A stretch of DNA of 64,000 nt from Bdellovibrionales bacterium (lineage in GTDB: Bacteria > Bdellovibrionota > Bdellovibrionia > Bdellovibrionales > UBA1609), in assembly GCA_016716765.1 (NCBI GenBank), contig JADJVA010000025.1, forward strand, positions 372,001 to 436,000. Direction: 5' to 3'. Of the stretch, positions 55,647 to 64,000 are shown piece by piece. Made by a program: the position numbers and the translations under genes. How positions within the stretch are numbered: position 1 is the stretch's first letter; every line of letters begins with the position of its first letter. The notes under the pieces were generated by a model. It saw only the letters and a program-made list of their open reading frames with translations, made no database searches and was not told the origin of the DNA.

Positions 55647-55667
55647 GGATCTCATAAAGTAAGATCC
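55647..55667. promoter_or_regulatory. Inverted repeat between the rrf2 regulator and sufB
   Basis: GGATCT, nine bases, then AGATCC. The 6-bp arms lie at the very end of the rrf2 gene and before sufB. Candidate operator for the Rrf2 protein or a weak attenuator stem. Not a known consensus. Confidence 0.3.
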
Positions 55668-56083
55668 TGTTCTTTATCTTGGACCTTAAGAATTTCAGAA
55701 AGGGCTAATGTTTTGTAAAACCCAACCAATCTCGCATTTAACTCAGCCATGGGCGACCTTACATTGCAGGTATCCTTTTGCAGACAAGTTTCAATTCCAT
55801 TTATGCATTTAACGATTCCCAAAGGTCCAAGGATCAGTTCAACAAGTTCATAAAAAGATATCTTTGAGAGATCTCGAATGATGACATAGCCTCCCTGAGA
55901 CCCCTGTTCGGACTTGAGAATACCTTTTTGTGTCATAAGTTGCATAACTCTAGCTGTTGCATCAAATGGGCACTTGGTTGCCTCAACAACTTCTTTTGCA
56001 GTGGTGAGTGTTCCCGGAGCTTTGTTGAACATGTATTTGAGCGCCATGAGGGCATACACAACTTTACGGTTGAGTTTATTCAT
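55652..56083 (-). CDS. Rrf2-family Fe-S regulator of the suf operon
   Basis: About 143 residues from the ATG at 56083 (GGGAAGAAATCA upstream); an in-frame start at 56125 is less likely. A winged helix (KVVYALMALKYMF, then AKEVVEATKCPFDATARVMQLMTQKGIL and a GSQGGY wing) matches Rrf2/IscR. Three cysteines C-x6-C-x5-C (93, 100, 106) could bind an Fe-S cluster, as in IscR and SufR. As the first gene of the suf set, it probably represses suf when clusters are plentiful. Confidence 0.88.
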   Translation of the reverse strand: MNKLNRKVVYALMALKYMFNKAPGTLTTAKEVVEATKCPFDATARVMQLMTQKGILKSEQGSQGGYVIIRDLSKISFYELVELILGPLGIVKCINGIETCLQKDTCNVRSPMAELNARLVGFYKTLALSEILKVQDKEQDLTL

Positions 56084-56196
56084 TGATTTCTTCCCTAACC
56101 ACCGAGGCAGATTGTCCGTTATCACTTAAAAAATGGTGCAGATTAACCAGGATCGAGAAATGAAAGCTAACCGAAGACGCTACTTTAATCAATTTA

Positions 56197-56221
56197 ATAT
56201 ACGTCTTTTTTTAACGTATAT
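56197..56221. promoter_or_regulatory. 25-bp AT-rich inverted repeat upstream of the Rrf2 regulator
   Basis: ATATACGT, a nine-base T-rich spacer, then ACGTATAT. The 8-bp arms are perfect. The position, 114 bases before the rrf2 start codon and 64 before the divergent gene, fits an operator for Rrf2 autoregulation. The spacing resembles that of the repeat at 55647-55667, though the arm sequence differs. Confidence 0.4.
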
Positions 56222-56284
56222 AGCCAACTGAAGTTACAATTTTTTTTGAATGACTAAATTAAGTAATTTCAGTAGGTTAACATC

Positions 56285-57211
56285 ATGATGTCAGCTTTTT
56301 CAAGACTCTTTATCATTGGGATGGGTATTATTTCCTTTCTCGTCTTGCTCTTGTTTGGTCTTCGGTATTTGGGTTTGCAACGGGAGTTCGAGGCCTACGA
56401 TCATCCGCTTCTGAAGGACAAAAACCAGTTCTGGATTATTGCAAAAGGGGGTGGAGGAGAGATTGATCAGTCATACACTGAGCAAGCAATGACAGAAAGC
56501 TTCAAATTGGGACCTCATGTTGGAGTAGAACTTCCTTTGCGTCGCTCAAGTGATGGAGTGTGGTTTGTATTTCCTGGCCTTCGCCTTGAAGAGATGACAA
56601 ATGGAGAGGGAATTCCAGAAATGGTGAGCTGGAACCAATTGTCATTTTTGGATGCGGGGTTTAATACTCATTGGCCCGATAGGAGACTCGATGAATTTCG
56701 CGGTAAAGGAATTAGGCTTTTAACTCTTAAGCGAGCTGCAGAAATATCAAAGGGACGCCTTCTTTTACTCACGTTTTTTGATCCAAATGCCACATATGTT
56801 CAGGAAGTCGTGGCACTCATCAACTCTCTTGATCTTGGAGAAAGGGTGATCATTCGCAGCCCATTCACCAAATTTGTTCGGGAGATGAAGAAGGTGGAAC
56901 CTTTGTGGCTTTATGGTTCTGACTCACCTGGAGTCGGTCGAGCCATGATATTCGATAATTTAAAAATTGAAACGCTCATTTCTTTTCAGGAGGATATCAT
57001 CGTTTCTCCGATATCTATGAATAATTCGCTCGTGTTTACGCCGACGCTGACTCTAGAAATTCAACGCCAGCAGAAATCTCTGATTTTGGAGTTGGAAGAG
57101 GACCCTTTTTCCAACAATTTTTTTCCCGAATGGATAGAGGGAGCTTTGAAGGGGGTTTTAACTTCTCGCCCAATTTGGGCCCTGAAGAAATTTCGTCCCG
57201 CCGCACCATAG
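56285..57211 (+). CDS. GDPD-like membrane protein with catalytic residues replaced
   Basis: 308 residues. An N-terminal helix (FIIGMGIISFLVLLLFGLRYLG) anchors a domain that follows the glycerophosphodiester phosphodiesterase plan. The usual HRG is IAKGGGG (near 52-58), the ExD is VELPL with Pro for Asp, and the HD is FPG. The structural marks EEMTNGEGIPEMVSWNQLSFLDAG remain. It is therefore likely a binding or scaffold protein, not an enzyme. It diverges from the rrf2-suf operon and lies upstream of tolQ. Confidence 0.7.
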   Translation: MMSAFSRLFIIGMGIISFLVLLLFGLRYLGLQREFEAYDHPLLKDKNQFWIIAKGGGGEIDQSYTEQAMTESFKLGPHVGVELPLRRSSDGVWFVFPGLRLEEMTNGEGIPEMVSWNQLSFLDAGFNTHWPDRRLDEFRGKGIRLLTLKRAAEISKGRLLLLTFFDPNATYVQEVVALINSLDLGERVIIRSPFTKFVREMKKVEPLWLYGSDSPGVGRAMIFDNLKIETLISFQEDIIVSPISMNNSLVFTPTLTLEIQRQQKSLILELEEDPFSNNFFPEWIEGALKGVLTSRPIWALKKFRPAAP

Positions 57212-57303
57212 ATCGATAAACAGAAAGAAAAAGATATCTGAATTGTACTTAATCATTCCATTCTGGTTGCAGACAGCTCAATCTCCCGCTAGCTTATCTC
57301 TCT

Positions 57304-58041
57304 ATGAATCAAGCGTGGGCAGCAACGAATCAGGCAGTATCTGTGTCCGTAAATGTTGGCGTCTGGGACGCGATTTGGTCGGCAAGCCTAGTTGTACAAT
57401 TGACGCTGTTATCACTTGTCCTTCTGTCGATTGTTTGTTGGGCCGTTGTTCTTTCAAAGCGAAGACAGATCAGCCGATTGCGTCGGGCTAACGCTCCCTT
57501 TTTGGAATTTTTTTGGAAGGCAAACTCCCTTGACGATATTTTTGATGCAATGAAAGACCATCAAGAAAGCAGTCTCGCCCGCATTTTTAAAAGTGGATAC
57601 TTGGAGTTGCGTAAAATTGCTGATTCAAATCTGGTTAGCAGGAAATCTGAGAATGATAAGGCTCCGTTGTTGACTGGGAGCGATAATCTGGAGAGGGCTC
57701 TGCGTAAGGCCTCAGATGAAGAAATCGCTGCAATGGAATTTCGTTTGACTCTTTTGGCGACGACTGGAAGTACGGCCCCCTTTATTGGATTGTTTGGCAC
57801 CGTATGGGGAATCATGGGAGCATTTCAAAAAATAGGAGCAACAAAAGTTGCAAGTCTTGCTGTTGTAGCTCCTGGAATATCAGAGGCCTTGATTGCGACA
57901 GCTGTGGGATTGGCGGCCGCCATTCCCGCGACCATAGCTTACAATCATTTTTTAACAGAAGTGCGCAAGATGGATTTGGAAATGAGCAGTTTTTCTTCGG
58001 ACCTATTGAATATTGCCAAGCGTAATTTTTTTCAGGGGTAA
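57304..58041 (+). CDS. tolQ: TolQ, Tol-Pal proton channel subunit
   Basis: 245 residues (E. coli 230). Three membrane helices are arranged as in TolQ/ExbB. The second and third are flanked by TGSTAPFIGLFGTVWGIMGAFQKIG and SEALIATAVGLAAAIPATIAYNHF. With TolR it uses proton flow to energise TolA. It starts the tolQ-tolR-tolA-tolB set. It could alternatively be an ExbB, but the downstream tolB settles the assignment. Confidence 0.92.
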   Translation: MNQAWAATNQAVSVSVNVGVWDAIWSASLVVQLTLLSLVLLSIVCWAVVLSKRRQISRLRRANAPFLEFFWKANSLDDIFDAMKDHQESSLARIFKSGYLELRKIADSNLVSRKSENDKAPLLTGSDNLERALRKASDEEIAAMEFRLTLLATTGSTAPFIGLFGTVWGIMGAFQKIGATKVASLAVVAPGISEALIATAVGLAAAIPATIAYNHFLTEVRKMDLEMSSFSSDLLNIAKRNFFQG

Positions 58042-58046
58042 GTATA

Positions 58047-58463
58047 TTGGGAATGTCGTCCACGTCCGGGGGCGGACGCGCCGTCCTCAGCGAGATCAAC
58101 GTGACACCCCTTGTTGATGTCATGTTGGTCTTGTTAATTATTTTTATGGTCACTGCACCCATGATGAATCAGGGCCTCGATGTTGAACTGCCAGAAACAA
58201 AGGCGAGCGGTGTCGAAACAACAGAAGAGCCACTGACCCTGGTTATCAAAAAAAGTCAGAAACTTTTTTTGGGTGAGTCCCAGATCCAAATGGAGGGACT
58301 TGGAAAGAAATTGGCAGCTATCATGGAAACTCGAAAAAATAAGCAAATATATATCCAAGCGGATCGGCAAGTCGATTACGGTTATGTTGCCGAAGCCATG
58401 GGAGAAATTCGGGCCGCTGGAATCTACAGCATAGGTCTGATCACCTTACCAAAGGCCAAGTAA
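58047..58463 (+). CDS. tolR: TolR, Tol-Pal proton channel subunit
   Basis: 138 residues (E. coli 142). One membrane helix follows SEINVTPLVDVMLVLLIIFMVTAPMM, where the Asp is the proton-carrying residue. The periplasmic part has the TolR/ExbD fold (IYIQADRQVDYGYVAEAMGEIRAAG). I take the TTG at 58047, eight bases after GGGG; the ATG two codons later lacks spacing. It lies five bases after tolQ. Confidence 0.92.
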   Translation: MGMSSTSGGGRAVLSEINVTPLVDVMLVLLIIFMVTAPMMNQGLDVELPETKASGVETTEEPLTLVIKKSQKLFLGESQIQMEGLGKKLAAIMETRKNKQIYIQADRQVDYGYVAEAMGEIRAAGIYSIGLITLPKAK

Positions 58464-58466
58464 TTT

Positions 58467-59222
58467 GTGGTTGTGCAAGACGTGTCTCCGGAAAATGATT
58501 CATTTGCGAAATTAATAGGAACCTCATTCCTGTTTCACATTGGACTTTTACTTTTCTTTTCTGTTAAGTCGCTCGTCTTTCCCACAGAAATGGTTGTCGT
58601 CAGAGAAGCGATTCGGGTGGATATTGTCGGATTGCCGGACAAGATTGAACCCAGAAACGAAATTCAGTCAATGCCATCCTCGGATAAGGACCCAAACAAA
58701 CAAAAAAATGTGCCAGAAAAAGGTGATTTGCCAATGGCTGCAAAGGAGGCCCCTAAGGTGGATCTCAAGAAGGCAAAGGTGGATCAATCCAAAGCCATTG
58801 CGAAGTTAAATGCATTGAGCTCGATCGAAAAGCTAGCGAAGGAAATGAAAGAGGTAGCGGTGACGGGAGATTCGTCACCACGAAAGGAATTCAAAGGAAA
58901 TGTTCTCAGTGCGGGAGAGGATTTGGTGGGTCTCGATGCGCTTGATCACAATAGTTATTTTGCGAGCCTCAAGAGGCAGGTTCAAAAATTCTTTGTCCTC
59001 CCTCAGTGGTTGGCGGAATCTGCATTGAGGGCGCAGGCCTTGGTAAAAATTGATGAACGCGGATATGTGGTGAGTCGAGAGTTACTAAAGTCCAGTGGTG
59101 ATGCCGCTTTTGACGCAAAAGTTTTTGAGGCCATAGATGCCGCTTCACCGTTCCCTCCGCCTCCTCCAAGACTTGTTAATGTGATTGCTTTGAACGGAAT
59201 GATATTTAATTTTCCAGATTGA
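58467..59222 (+). CDS. tolA: TolA-like periplasm-spanning protein
   Basis: 251 residues (E. coli 421). A GTG start is followed by a helix near residues 18-37, then a Lys/Glu-rich region (about 65-150) and a C-terminal TonB/TolA fold (VLPQWLAESALRAQALVKIDERGYVVSRELLKSSGD, ending AASPFPPPPP). It links TolQR to outer-membrane partners. The helical domain is much shorter than in E. coli. It starts three bases after tolR. Confidence 0.85.
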   Translation: MVVQDVSPENDSFAKLIGTSFLFHIGLLLFFSVKSLVFPTEMVVVREAIRVDIVGLPDKIEPRNEIQSMPSSDKDPNKQKNVPEKGDLPMAAKEAPKVDLKKAKVDQSKAIAKLNALSSIEKLAKEMKEVAVTGDSSPRKEFKGNVLSAGEDLVGLDALDHNSYFASLKRQVQKFFVLPQWLAESALRAQALVKIDERGYVVSRELLKSSGDAAFDAKVFEAIDAASPFPPPPPRLVNVIALNGMIFNFPD

Positions 59223-59235
59223 ACCGAGGTTCGCT

Positions 59236-60660
59236 ATGTCATCAGATATCTTTTTGAGAGTCGCCTTTCTTCTTTCTCTTTTTTTGCTTCCCATACGGAG
59301 TTCTTCATGGGCAGAGGAAGCAAATGGCATTTACATTGACGTAGGGCAAGCAACGGTGAAGCGCAGTTTGATTGCCTTACCACCTTTTCAATTTTTTAGT
59401 TCAGATAAGACCAATAGCAAGAGTCTTGAAATAGGTCGGGAAATTTTTAATGTGGTTTATAATGACTTGCTGATATCGAATTACTTCACTTTTATTCGTC
59501 AGGAAGCTTTTTTGGAAGACACAGCTAAGGTAGGGATGAAGCCGGCTCCGGGAGAGCCAAATGGCTTCAATTTTCAGAACTGGCGCTCGATTGGAACAGA
59601 GTTTTTGATTCGCTCGGGATACAAGATAACTGGAACTAAACTTACTGTTGAGACTTATGTGTACCACGTCCCTCAAGCCAAGTTGATCCTTGGTAAAATT
59701 TACGAAGGCACAAAAGACTCCGCAAGAAAAATTGGTCATAAATTTTGTAATGATTTGATTCAAGTGCTCACGGGAAAGGATGGCATTTTTTCAACACAAG
59801 TCGTCCTTGCTGCAAATGAGGGGAAAAGTTCAATCAAAGAAATTTATACCATGGATTGGGACGGAGCCAATTTAAAAAAAATATCAAATCACAAATCTGT
59901 GGCGATTTCTCCAGCTTGGTCGCCGGATGGAAAACAAATTGCCTACACGGCCTTTGCTTATCATGCAAAAGCTAAGACCCGCAATGCAGATATGTTTCTC
60001 TATGAAGTAGAGACCGGAAAGAGGTGGCTGTTGTCCTTTCGCAAGGGGATAAATTCTGGAGCCGCTTTTATGCCATCTGGACAGTCTCTGTTATTGACGC
60101 TATCGCAATCTGGTAATCCAGATATTTTTGAAATGACCATTGACGGAAAAAATCTGCGCGAAATCACTCATGGGCCAAATCGCGCTATGAATGTTGAACC
60201 GGCTCCTTCGCCCGATGGCAAAAGAATAGCCTTTTCTTCTGATCGCAGCGGCAGCCCCATGATCTATATCATGGACACCAATGGCAAGAATGTTCAAAGA
60301 ATGACCTTCGCTGGCAGATACAATGCCAGTCCGAGCTGGTCTCCAGACGGGAAGCTTTTGGCCTTCGCTGGAACGGACCGCTCAAGGGATGACCCAAAAT
60401 TCTCCTACTTTGATATTTTTGTTGTGAACGTAGAAACAAGGCAATTGACCCGAATTACATCCGCATTAAAGCCCAACGGCAAACCTGCCGACAACGAAGA
60501 TCCTTCATTTTCTCCAGATGGACGCCACATAATGTTTGTCTCCAACCGAACGGGTAAAAATCAAATATACATCGCGAGTCCTGATGGAGCCAATGAACGT
60601 CGGATCACGGTCGACAACAATTCCTACTATAAGCCCAAATGGTCCGGTCTAACGAAGTGA
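59236..60660 (+). CDS. tolB: TolB, periplasmic beta-propeller of the Tol-Pal system
   Basis: 474 residues (E. coli 430). A signal peptide ends near SSSWAEE. An N-terminal alpha/beta domain is followed by a propeller with PD40-type blades: SPAWSPDGKQIAYTA, PAPSPDGKRIAFSSDRSG, SPSWSPDGKLLAFAG and DPSFSPDGRHIMFVSNRTG. It connects TolA to Pal. No pal gene follows; glnE overlaps its end by 22 bases. Confidence 0.93.
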   Translation: MSSDIFLRVAFLLSLFLLPIRSSSWAEEANGIYIDVGQATVKRSLIALPPFQFFSSDKTNSKSLEIGREIFNVVYNDLLISNYFTFIRQEAFLEDTAKVGMKPAPGEPNGFNFQNWRSIGTEFLIRSGYKITGTKLTVETYVYHVPQAKLILGKIYEGTKDSARKIGHKFCNDLIQVLTGKDGIFSTQVVLAANEGKSSIKEIYTMDWDGANLKKISNHKSVAISPAWSPDGKQIAYTAFAYHAKAKTRNADMFLYEVETGKRWLLSFRKGINSGAAFMPSGQSLLLTLSQSGNPDIFEMTIDGKNLREITHGPNRAMNVEPAPSPDGKRIAFSSDRSGSPMIYIMDTNGKNVQRMTFAGRYNASPSWSPDGKLLAFAGTDRSRDDPKFSYFDIFVVNVETRQLTRITSALKPNGKPADNEDPSFSPDGRHIMFVSNRTGKNQIYIASPDGANERRITVDNNSYYKPKWSGLTK

Positions 60661-63125
60661 AGGAGATACAGGTTCCAGAGCTTTCCTTTTACTCTGAGTT
60701 GGACTGGGCAGAGGTTTCGCAAGGAAGTTCTGCCGTTGCCCTCTATAGGTCTTGGCTTGATCGATCCGATGCCAATTCCGAAATGGCAAGTTTGAGACTT
60801 GATCGCCATCGTGCTTGGTTGCGTGCAGCTCTCGCAACTTTTTTTGACAATGCAGCAACATCACATGTCGTTGAGTTTTGGAGTTATTCAGCTGACAAAT
60901 TGATCTTGGAGGCATGGCGTGCTTGCGGTCTTGGAGATCTCCCGGTTGCTTTGATTGCGCTGGGTAAGCTGGGCGCTGAGGAATTGAACTTAAGTTCAGA
61001 CGTTGACTTGATGGTTATTTCTGAGATTGGCCCAACCATTGAAATAGATCGAGCACTTCGGAAGTTTCGGATCCTTTTGGCTGAGAACACGGATTTTGGT
61101 TTTGTACTGAGATTGGATTTTGATCTTAGGCCTGGCGGTCGATTTGGGCCAATAGTTTCATCTCTTCCTCAGGTTGAGGATTATTATTGGTCTCAAGGAG
61201 AAACATGGGAACGCCTTGCATTGGTGAGGGCCAGAATTCTGCAAGGTCCTCCTGAATTCTGTGATGCCATAATGGATATTTTTGTGAGATTTTGTTATCG
61301 TAAGTTTTTGGATTACACTCTCTTAGACGACCTTAAGCAGCTGCGATCAAGAATACATCAACATTACCATTCGATGAACAAGAACGAATTTAACATCAAA
61401 CTTGGAGTGGGTGGAATTCGTGACATCGAACTGTTTGTCCATGCTCTGCAAGTTATTCATGGGGGGCGTGATCGTACCATCCGAACTTCATCCACAGCAA
61501 AGGCTTTATCGGCACTGAGAGATAAGAAAATACTGCCGGACAATGAAGTCGAGTTGTTGGATTCAAGTTATTGGTTATTTCGACATCTTGAACACATGGT
61601 CCAACTTGGGAGTGACCGACAATCACATTTGCTTAACTTCAGTTCTCCTCCTATTGGTCGCAGATTTGCGAATCAAGAATTTGTGCAAATCAAGGTTGGA
61701 TTGGTGAATCAAACTGTGACGACTTTATTGGGATCAGCAGAGGGTTCCAGAGAAACTTTGCCTCCAACAGAAGCCTTGCAAAGAAAGTGGCTATCTGATC
61801 TGGGATTTTCAGATGATTGTGTGAACTCGCTGTGGGCGGATTTAGTTAATCAAACGGCTCGATCGATGAAGCTTGAGCGAGACGAATCAGCACGTCGCAA
61901 GTTTCTTTACGATTACGTTGAAGAAATTGGACGCAATGGGGTCGACAAGGAATTGGCCCTCTCTTTGCTTTTGGATTTCACACAATCTATAAGGGCTAAA
62001 GCAACTTTTTTTAGTCTATTTGTACGTGAACCTCGGTTGGTACGAGATCTGGCCCGCCTGTTTTCCTCTTCTCCTTATCTCGGAAGAATTTTGGCTTCTC
62101 GTCCTGAATTGATCGATAGTTTTTTGTTTCGGACTCAGGAGCGGTTTTCTGGTGATCTTGAGATGAAGCTGGAAGAAATGGCTGAACACCGATTGCTAAC
62201 TGAAATTATTGCAGCTAACCAGTTTTTGGTTGATAGAGATAGCACTGTTCTTTGTCAGAATCTGAGTGCTTGTGCAGACTACATTTGCTCTGAATTGCTT
62301 CAGCACCTTGATAGTCGGCCGGACACCGAGAGAATTAATTTGGTTGCTATGGGAAAATGGGGTGGAATGGAGCTTGGTTTTCGCTCTGATTTGGATCTGC
62401 TCTTTGTATCTAAATCGAGCCCTGATGCCAATGACCACAAGGTGGCCAAGCGCTTTATCCATCGACTCAATGATTTTCATAAAGGTGGGAAAATCTATTC
62501 CATCGACTTAAGGCTGAGACCCTCAGGTCAAGCGGGCCCTCTGATAGTGAGTCAGAGTAGATTGGAGGCCTTTCTTAAAAACGAAGCCTTGCATTGGGAG
62601 AGACAGGCCTATTTGAGAGCGCGTCCCCTTTCACGTCTGGACCTACCTTTTGCAGAAATTTGCTGTTCAAGAGGACTTTCTGAATCTGATCTTCGAGAAC
62701 TCAAGAGGATCAGAACGAAATTGATTGCAGTTCCTGCTTCAGGCATCACAGATCTTAAGCTTTCCGCAGGAGGTCTTATTGATATTGAGCTAGCTATTCA
62801 GGCAAGGATTCTCTTTGAGAGAATCGTGCCGTCGGGACCAAGTATGAATGAGATGATGGAGGCAATCAAAAGTGGGCAGAACTGCGAGGTGGGAGATTTG
62901 ACTCTTCTTCATCGAAACTACTTAGACCTTAGGGCCATGGAGCAAATGGCACAATTGTCCTTCAACCATAGCGGCAGCCAGATAACGCGGAAAAGCCAGG
63001 AATCTAAACGGCTCGCCTGTCTGTTGAAGAAAGATGAAGAGGAAATGCACCAACGTCTGGCTCAAATAATGAAACAAAGTACTGAAATTATTAAAGATAT
63101 TGACCCAGCAGGGGCGTTTCAATAG
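60639..63125 (+). CDS. glnE: Glutamine synthetase adenylyltransferase/adenylyl-removing enzyme
   Basis: 828 residues, shorter than E. coli GlnE (946) but with both nucleotidyltransferase domains. The N-terminal one (adenylyl-removing) has ALGKLGAEELNLSSDVDLMVIS; the C-terminal one (adenylylating) has AMGKWGGMELGFRSDLDLLFVS. Helical regions connect them, including SRPELIDSFLF. It adjusts glutamine synthetase activity to nitrogen supply. The ATG lies inside the end of tolB with no clear ribosome site, so translation is probably coupled. Confidence 0.92.
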   Translation: MVRSNEVKEIQVPELSFYSELDWAEVSQGSSAVALYRSWLDRSDANSEMASLRLDRHRAWLRAALATFFDNAATSHVVEFWSYSADKLILEAWRACGLGDLPVALIALGKLGAEELNLSSDVDLMVISEIGPTIEIDRALRKFRILLAENTDFGFVLRLDFDLRPGGRFGPIVSSLPQVEDYYWSQGETWERLALVRARILQGPPEFCDAIMDIFVRFCYRKFLDYTLLDDLKQLRSRIHQHYHSMNKNEFNIKLGVGGIRDIELFVHALQVIHGGRDRTIRTSSTAKALSALRDKKILPDNEVELLDSSYWLFRHLEHMVQLGSDRQSHLLNFSSPPIGRRFANQEFVQIKVGLVNQTVTTLLGSAEGSRETLPPTEALQRKWLSDLGFSDDCVNSLWADLVNQTARSMKLERDESARRKFLYDYVEEIGRNGVDKELALSLLLDFTQSIRAKATFFSLFVREPRLVRDLARLFSSSPYLGRILASRPELIDSFLFRTQERFSGDLEMKLEEMAEHRLLTEIIAANQFLVDRDSTVLCQNLSACADYICSELLQHLDSRPDTERINLVAMGKWGGMELGFRSDLDLLFVSKSSPDANDHKVAKRFIHRLNDFHKGGKIYSIDLRLRPSGQAGPLIVSQSRLEAFLKNEALHWERQAYLRARPLSRLDLPFAEICCSRGLSESDLRELKRIRTKLIAVPASGITDLKLSAGGLIDIELAIQARILFERIVPSGPSMNEMMEAIKSGQNCEVGDLTLLHRNYLDLRAMEQMAQLSFNHSGSQITRKSQESKRLACLLKKDEEEMHQRLAQIMKQSTEIIKDIDPAGAFQ

Positions 63126-63155
63126 CATTTTAGTATCTAAGAGAGGAAGTGCATC

Positions 63156-64000
<845 letters not shown>

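Overview
The window (about 64 kb, moderate GC) reads as chromosome from a Gram-negative, double-membrane bacterium, most likely a Bdellovibrionota or delta-proteobacteria-like lineage. That placement is inferred from several traits. Secreted and lipoprotein genes are very numerous, and some have lipoboxes of the FQNC/YQSC type. There is a DUF1592/DUF1552 cytochrome locus, a pair of ArsA-like ATPases, an Acidithiobacillus-type GshA, and a complete Tol and FtsEX-EnvC apparatus. No prophage, integrase, transposase, rRNA or CRISPR array is visible. One tRNA gene (Val, anticodon UAC) is present.

Layout. Positions 1-7135 hold accessory metabolism: a tocopherol-cyclase-like protein cut by the left edge, a secreted aldo/keto reductase, small exported proteins, a large nitric-oxide-reductase-family membrane protein with a His-rich exported neighbour, PhnA/YjdM and a YiiM-type MOSC protein. 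Positions 7210-14749 hold an envelope redox locus: a di-CxxCH lipoprotein, a DUF1592-type lipoprotein, a DUF1552 protein, and a lipoprotein with 16 cysteine-paired repeats ending in a haem motif. Positions 14795-25857 are a mixed accessory stretch: a U32 peptidase-family tRNA modification protein, an exported FAD enzyme, a diheme/beta-barrel fusion, an exported zeta-toxin-like kinase/HAD protein, a split rhomboid, an exported phosphoesterase, a PH-like membrane protein, a 206-bp near-perfect palindrome and an exported PD-(D/E)XK nuclease.

From 25910 the window is mostly housekeeping: tRNA-Val, a TPR/winged-helix regulator, clpP-clpX-lon, pepA, a minus-strand set running from two ArsA-like ATPases to gshA, tig, ftsE-ftsX-envC-ctpA, an exported metalloprotease with a membrane partner, rrf2-sufB-sufC-sufD-sufS-nfu, tolQ-tolR-tolA-tolB-glnE and a cyclophilin cut by the right edge. 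Proteolysis (ClpXP, Lon), divisome peptidoglycan remodelling (FtsEX-EnvC), envelope constriction (Tol) and Fe-S assembly (Suf plus Nfu under an Rrf2 regulator) are each present as coherent units.

The most striking observation is at 3487-5832. The protein aligns by eye over its full length with quinol-dependent NO reductase (qNOR). However, one FeB histidine is Asn and the quinol-site residues are replaced by Thr, Arg, Ile and Gly. This is the kind of change described for NO dismutase (Nod), so it is a candidate oxygen-forming NO dismutase rather than an ordinary qNOR. Other good leads are the 31-residue di-cysteine repeat protein, the exported kinase/phosphatase, the diheme porin and the 206-bp palindrome.
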